Assembly (NCBI GenBank): GCA_003532195.1 | Contig: DOFA01000057.1 | Location: 1 to 12,638, forward strand | Length of the DNA: 12,638 nucleotides | Origin: Clostridiales bacterium | GTDB taxonomy: Bacteria > Bacillota > Clostridia > Saccharofermentanales > UBA5734 | Reading direction: 5' to 3' | Part shown: positions 11,537 to 12,638 of the stretch, one piece after another | Layout of the letters: every line of letters starts with the position of its first letter | How positions within the stretch are numbered: position 1 is the stretch's first letter | The notes under the pieces: model-generated | What the model saw: the letters and a program-made list of their open reading frames with translations, nothing else | What the model was told of the DNA's origin: nothing | Databases searched by the model: none | Made by a program: the position numbers and the translations under genes

Positions 11537-12638
11537 ATGCAGGCAGGAGATCTGATTGATGAACGCTATCATTTGCTGAGCCGGCGACAGACAGCCTGGC
11601 TGGCTGCCGACCGTTTAAGCGGCCGCCAATGCCTGATCAAACCGAAGGCCAGCTTTACTGATCCCAGGGTCGCCGCCTGGCTCGGCCAGGTCTGGCACAG
11701 CGGATTACCGCGCCTGCTCGGTGAATTGGACGGGTCCGGACACGAACCCTGTTTCATTTTCGAATACCTGGCTGGCCGGACACTCGACGAGCTGGCTTCG
11801 GAAAACCAGGGCCGGATCACGCTGAAACGGCTTATGCCGCTTCTGGTTCAGGCAGCCAGGATCCTGGCGTTCATGCACCAGCAGAACGAAGTCTGTATCC
11901 TGCATCTGGATATTAAACCGGAGAATCTGCTGCTCAATGAGCAAGATCAGATCAGCCTGATTGATTTTGGCGCAGCCCGGCTGATGACCTCCGGACCATC
12001 TGACACGACAGAGGGTCAGGCACAGAATCCGGTTGATCGGCTTGCCCTGACTCCGGATTATGCGGCTCCGGAATTGCTGGCGGGGTATCCGGGACCAGGG
12101 TGTGATCTATATGCACTTGGCCTGACGGCGCTGCATCTGTTGACCGGTCTGCCGCCATCCGCTTGCCGCTCGCGGCCTCTGCCGGAACTGGTTAAGGATC
12201 TTCCCGGCGGCCTGCAGCGCCTGATTGGCAGCCTGCTGCATACGGACGCTGCCATACGCAGCTGCCATGCTTCAGAACTGGCTGCCGGACTATCGGCAGA
12301 GCTTAAGGCGGAGCTTGATCTGGCCGATCATGAAGATCGGAGAGAAAAATCAACTGCCGCAAGCGTCGCCGAACAAACTGCTGCTCTGAAGCAACCGGCA
12401 GCAGTTCACGATTCGCCAGCAGATTTACCGTCGGAATGTCCGACTGATAATCAGCCGTCAATTGATAATCAGCCGGATTCCGAAACCGGCCGGCAATATG
12501 GGCCGGCGGCGGATTTAGCGAAAGCGCCGGTGCTTTGCGTTTGGGACGGAGCTGAACTGGGTTGTGAACTGGCCGCTGTTGTTGCCGCGGATTATCACAG
12601 TCAGATCCTGGTTATTGACACAGATCTGCTCAATCCAC
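11537..12638 (+). CDS. Atypical Hanks-type Ser/Thr kinase fused to a MinD/CpaE-like domain (3' end outside window)
   Basis: The reading frame is open to the window end, with 367 residues visible. GGGAG lies upstream of the ATG. Residues about 10-256 form a kinase-like domain: Lys35 in CLIKPKA, a HSGLPRLLGE segment (about 54-63), FIFEYLAGRTLDEL, the catalytic loop HLDIKPENLL (123-132, Asp125), IDFGAARL (142-149, Asp143), YAAPE and a C-lobe ending near IRSCHASEL. The glycine-rich loop is absent (LLSRRQTAWLA), HRD reads HLD, and the alpha-C region looks shortened without an obvious Glu. About 70 polar Ala/Gln/Pro/Asp residues follow, with DNQP repeated. From 332, VLCVWDGAELGCEL and ILVIDTDLLNP resemble the first strand, P-loop site and Asp-containing strand of MinD/CpaE/TadZ-type ATPases, with the P-loop Lys-Ser/Thr lost. 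The kinase fold is fairly sure; the second domain is tentative. Confidence 0.75.
   Translation, partial: MQAGDLIDERYHLLSRRQTAWLAADRLSGRQCLIKPKASFTDPRVAAWLGQVWHSGLPRLLGELDGSGHEPCFIFEYLAGRTLDELASENQGRITLKRLMPLLVQAARILAFMHQQNEVCILHLDIKPENLLLNEQDQISLIDFGAARLMTSGPSDTTEGQAQNPVDRLALTPDYAAPELLAGYPGPGCDLYALGLTALHLLTGLPPSACRSRPLPELVKDLPGGLQRLIGSLLHTDAAIRSCHASELAAGLSAELKAELDLADHEDRREKSTAASVAEQTAALKQPAAVHDSPADLPSECPTDNQPSIDNQPDSETGRQYGPAADLAKAPVLCVWDGAELGCELAAVVAADYHSQILVIDTDLLNP

Overview
The window looks like chromosomal DNA of a moderately GC-rich member of the Bacillota, most likely a Clostridia-type lineage. The evidence is the tig-clpP-clpX order, strong AGGAGG-like ribosome binding sites, sigma-A promoters of TTGACA/TATAAT type, a YtrA-type GntR regulator with its ABC transporter, and a short MltG with one membrane anchor. 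This is inference from gene content and signals; no taxonomic marker such as rRNA is present.

Layout. (1) 1-1083: 3' part of an aldehyde dehydrogenase resembling ketoglutarate-semialdehyde dehydrogenases. It converges on (2) a YtcJ-type metal-dependent amidohydrolase at 1131-2696, minus strand. (3) A gene-free AT-rich stretch (2697-3049) ends in a good promoter for mltG (3050-4189), the membrane-anchored endolytic transglycosylase that ends glycan strand growth. (4) 4190-4380 holds GC hairpins, a triplicated ATWTTGCG motif, a promoter and a palindromic operator. These precede a three-gene operon (4381-6434): GntR/YtrA regulator, ABC ATPase and six-helix permease. (5) A minus-strand prepilin-peptidase-like gene (6469-7305) keeps its cysteine motif and first aspartate but appears to lack the second catalytic GxGD motif. 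(6) About 590 bases without a convincing gene contain a roughly 440-bp segment with matching ends (candidate non-autonomous mobile element or IS remnant) next to the tig promoter. (7) tig (7894-9318), clpP (9476-10060) and clpX (10063-11397) form the chaperone/protease block, closed by a strong intrinsic terminator at 11469-11496. (8) From 11537 to the window end runs the 5' part of a protein with an atypical Hanks-type kinase domain, an acidic/Q/P-rich linker and the start of what looks like a MinD/CpaE-like ATPase fold with a degraded P-loop.

How the parts relate. Trigger factor assists nascent chains, and ClpX unfolds substrates for ClpP. tig and clpP each have their own promoter, and clpX follows clpP with a 2-base gap. 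The GntR-ABC-permease genes form a self-contained unit of the kind that responds to cell-envelope stress and is autoregulated through an operator overlapping its promoter. MltG is a separate cell-wall gene.

Most promising unusual items: the kinase/ATPase fusion directly after clpX (where lon or ysxC often lies in Bacillota), the prepilin-peptidase homologue without GxGD, the repeat-bounded segment at 7362-7801, and the two inverted repeats placed on the tig and clpP promoter/leader regions. No CRISPR array, tRNA, rRNA or complete transposase gene was seen.
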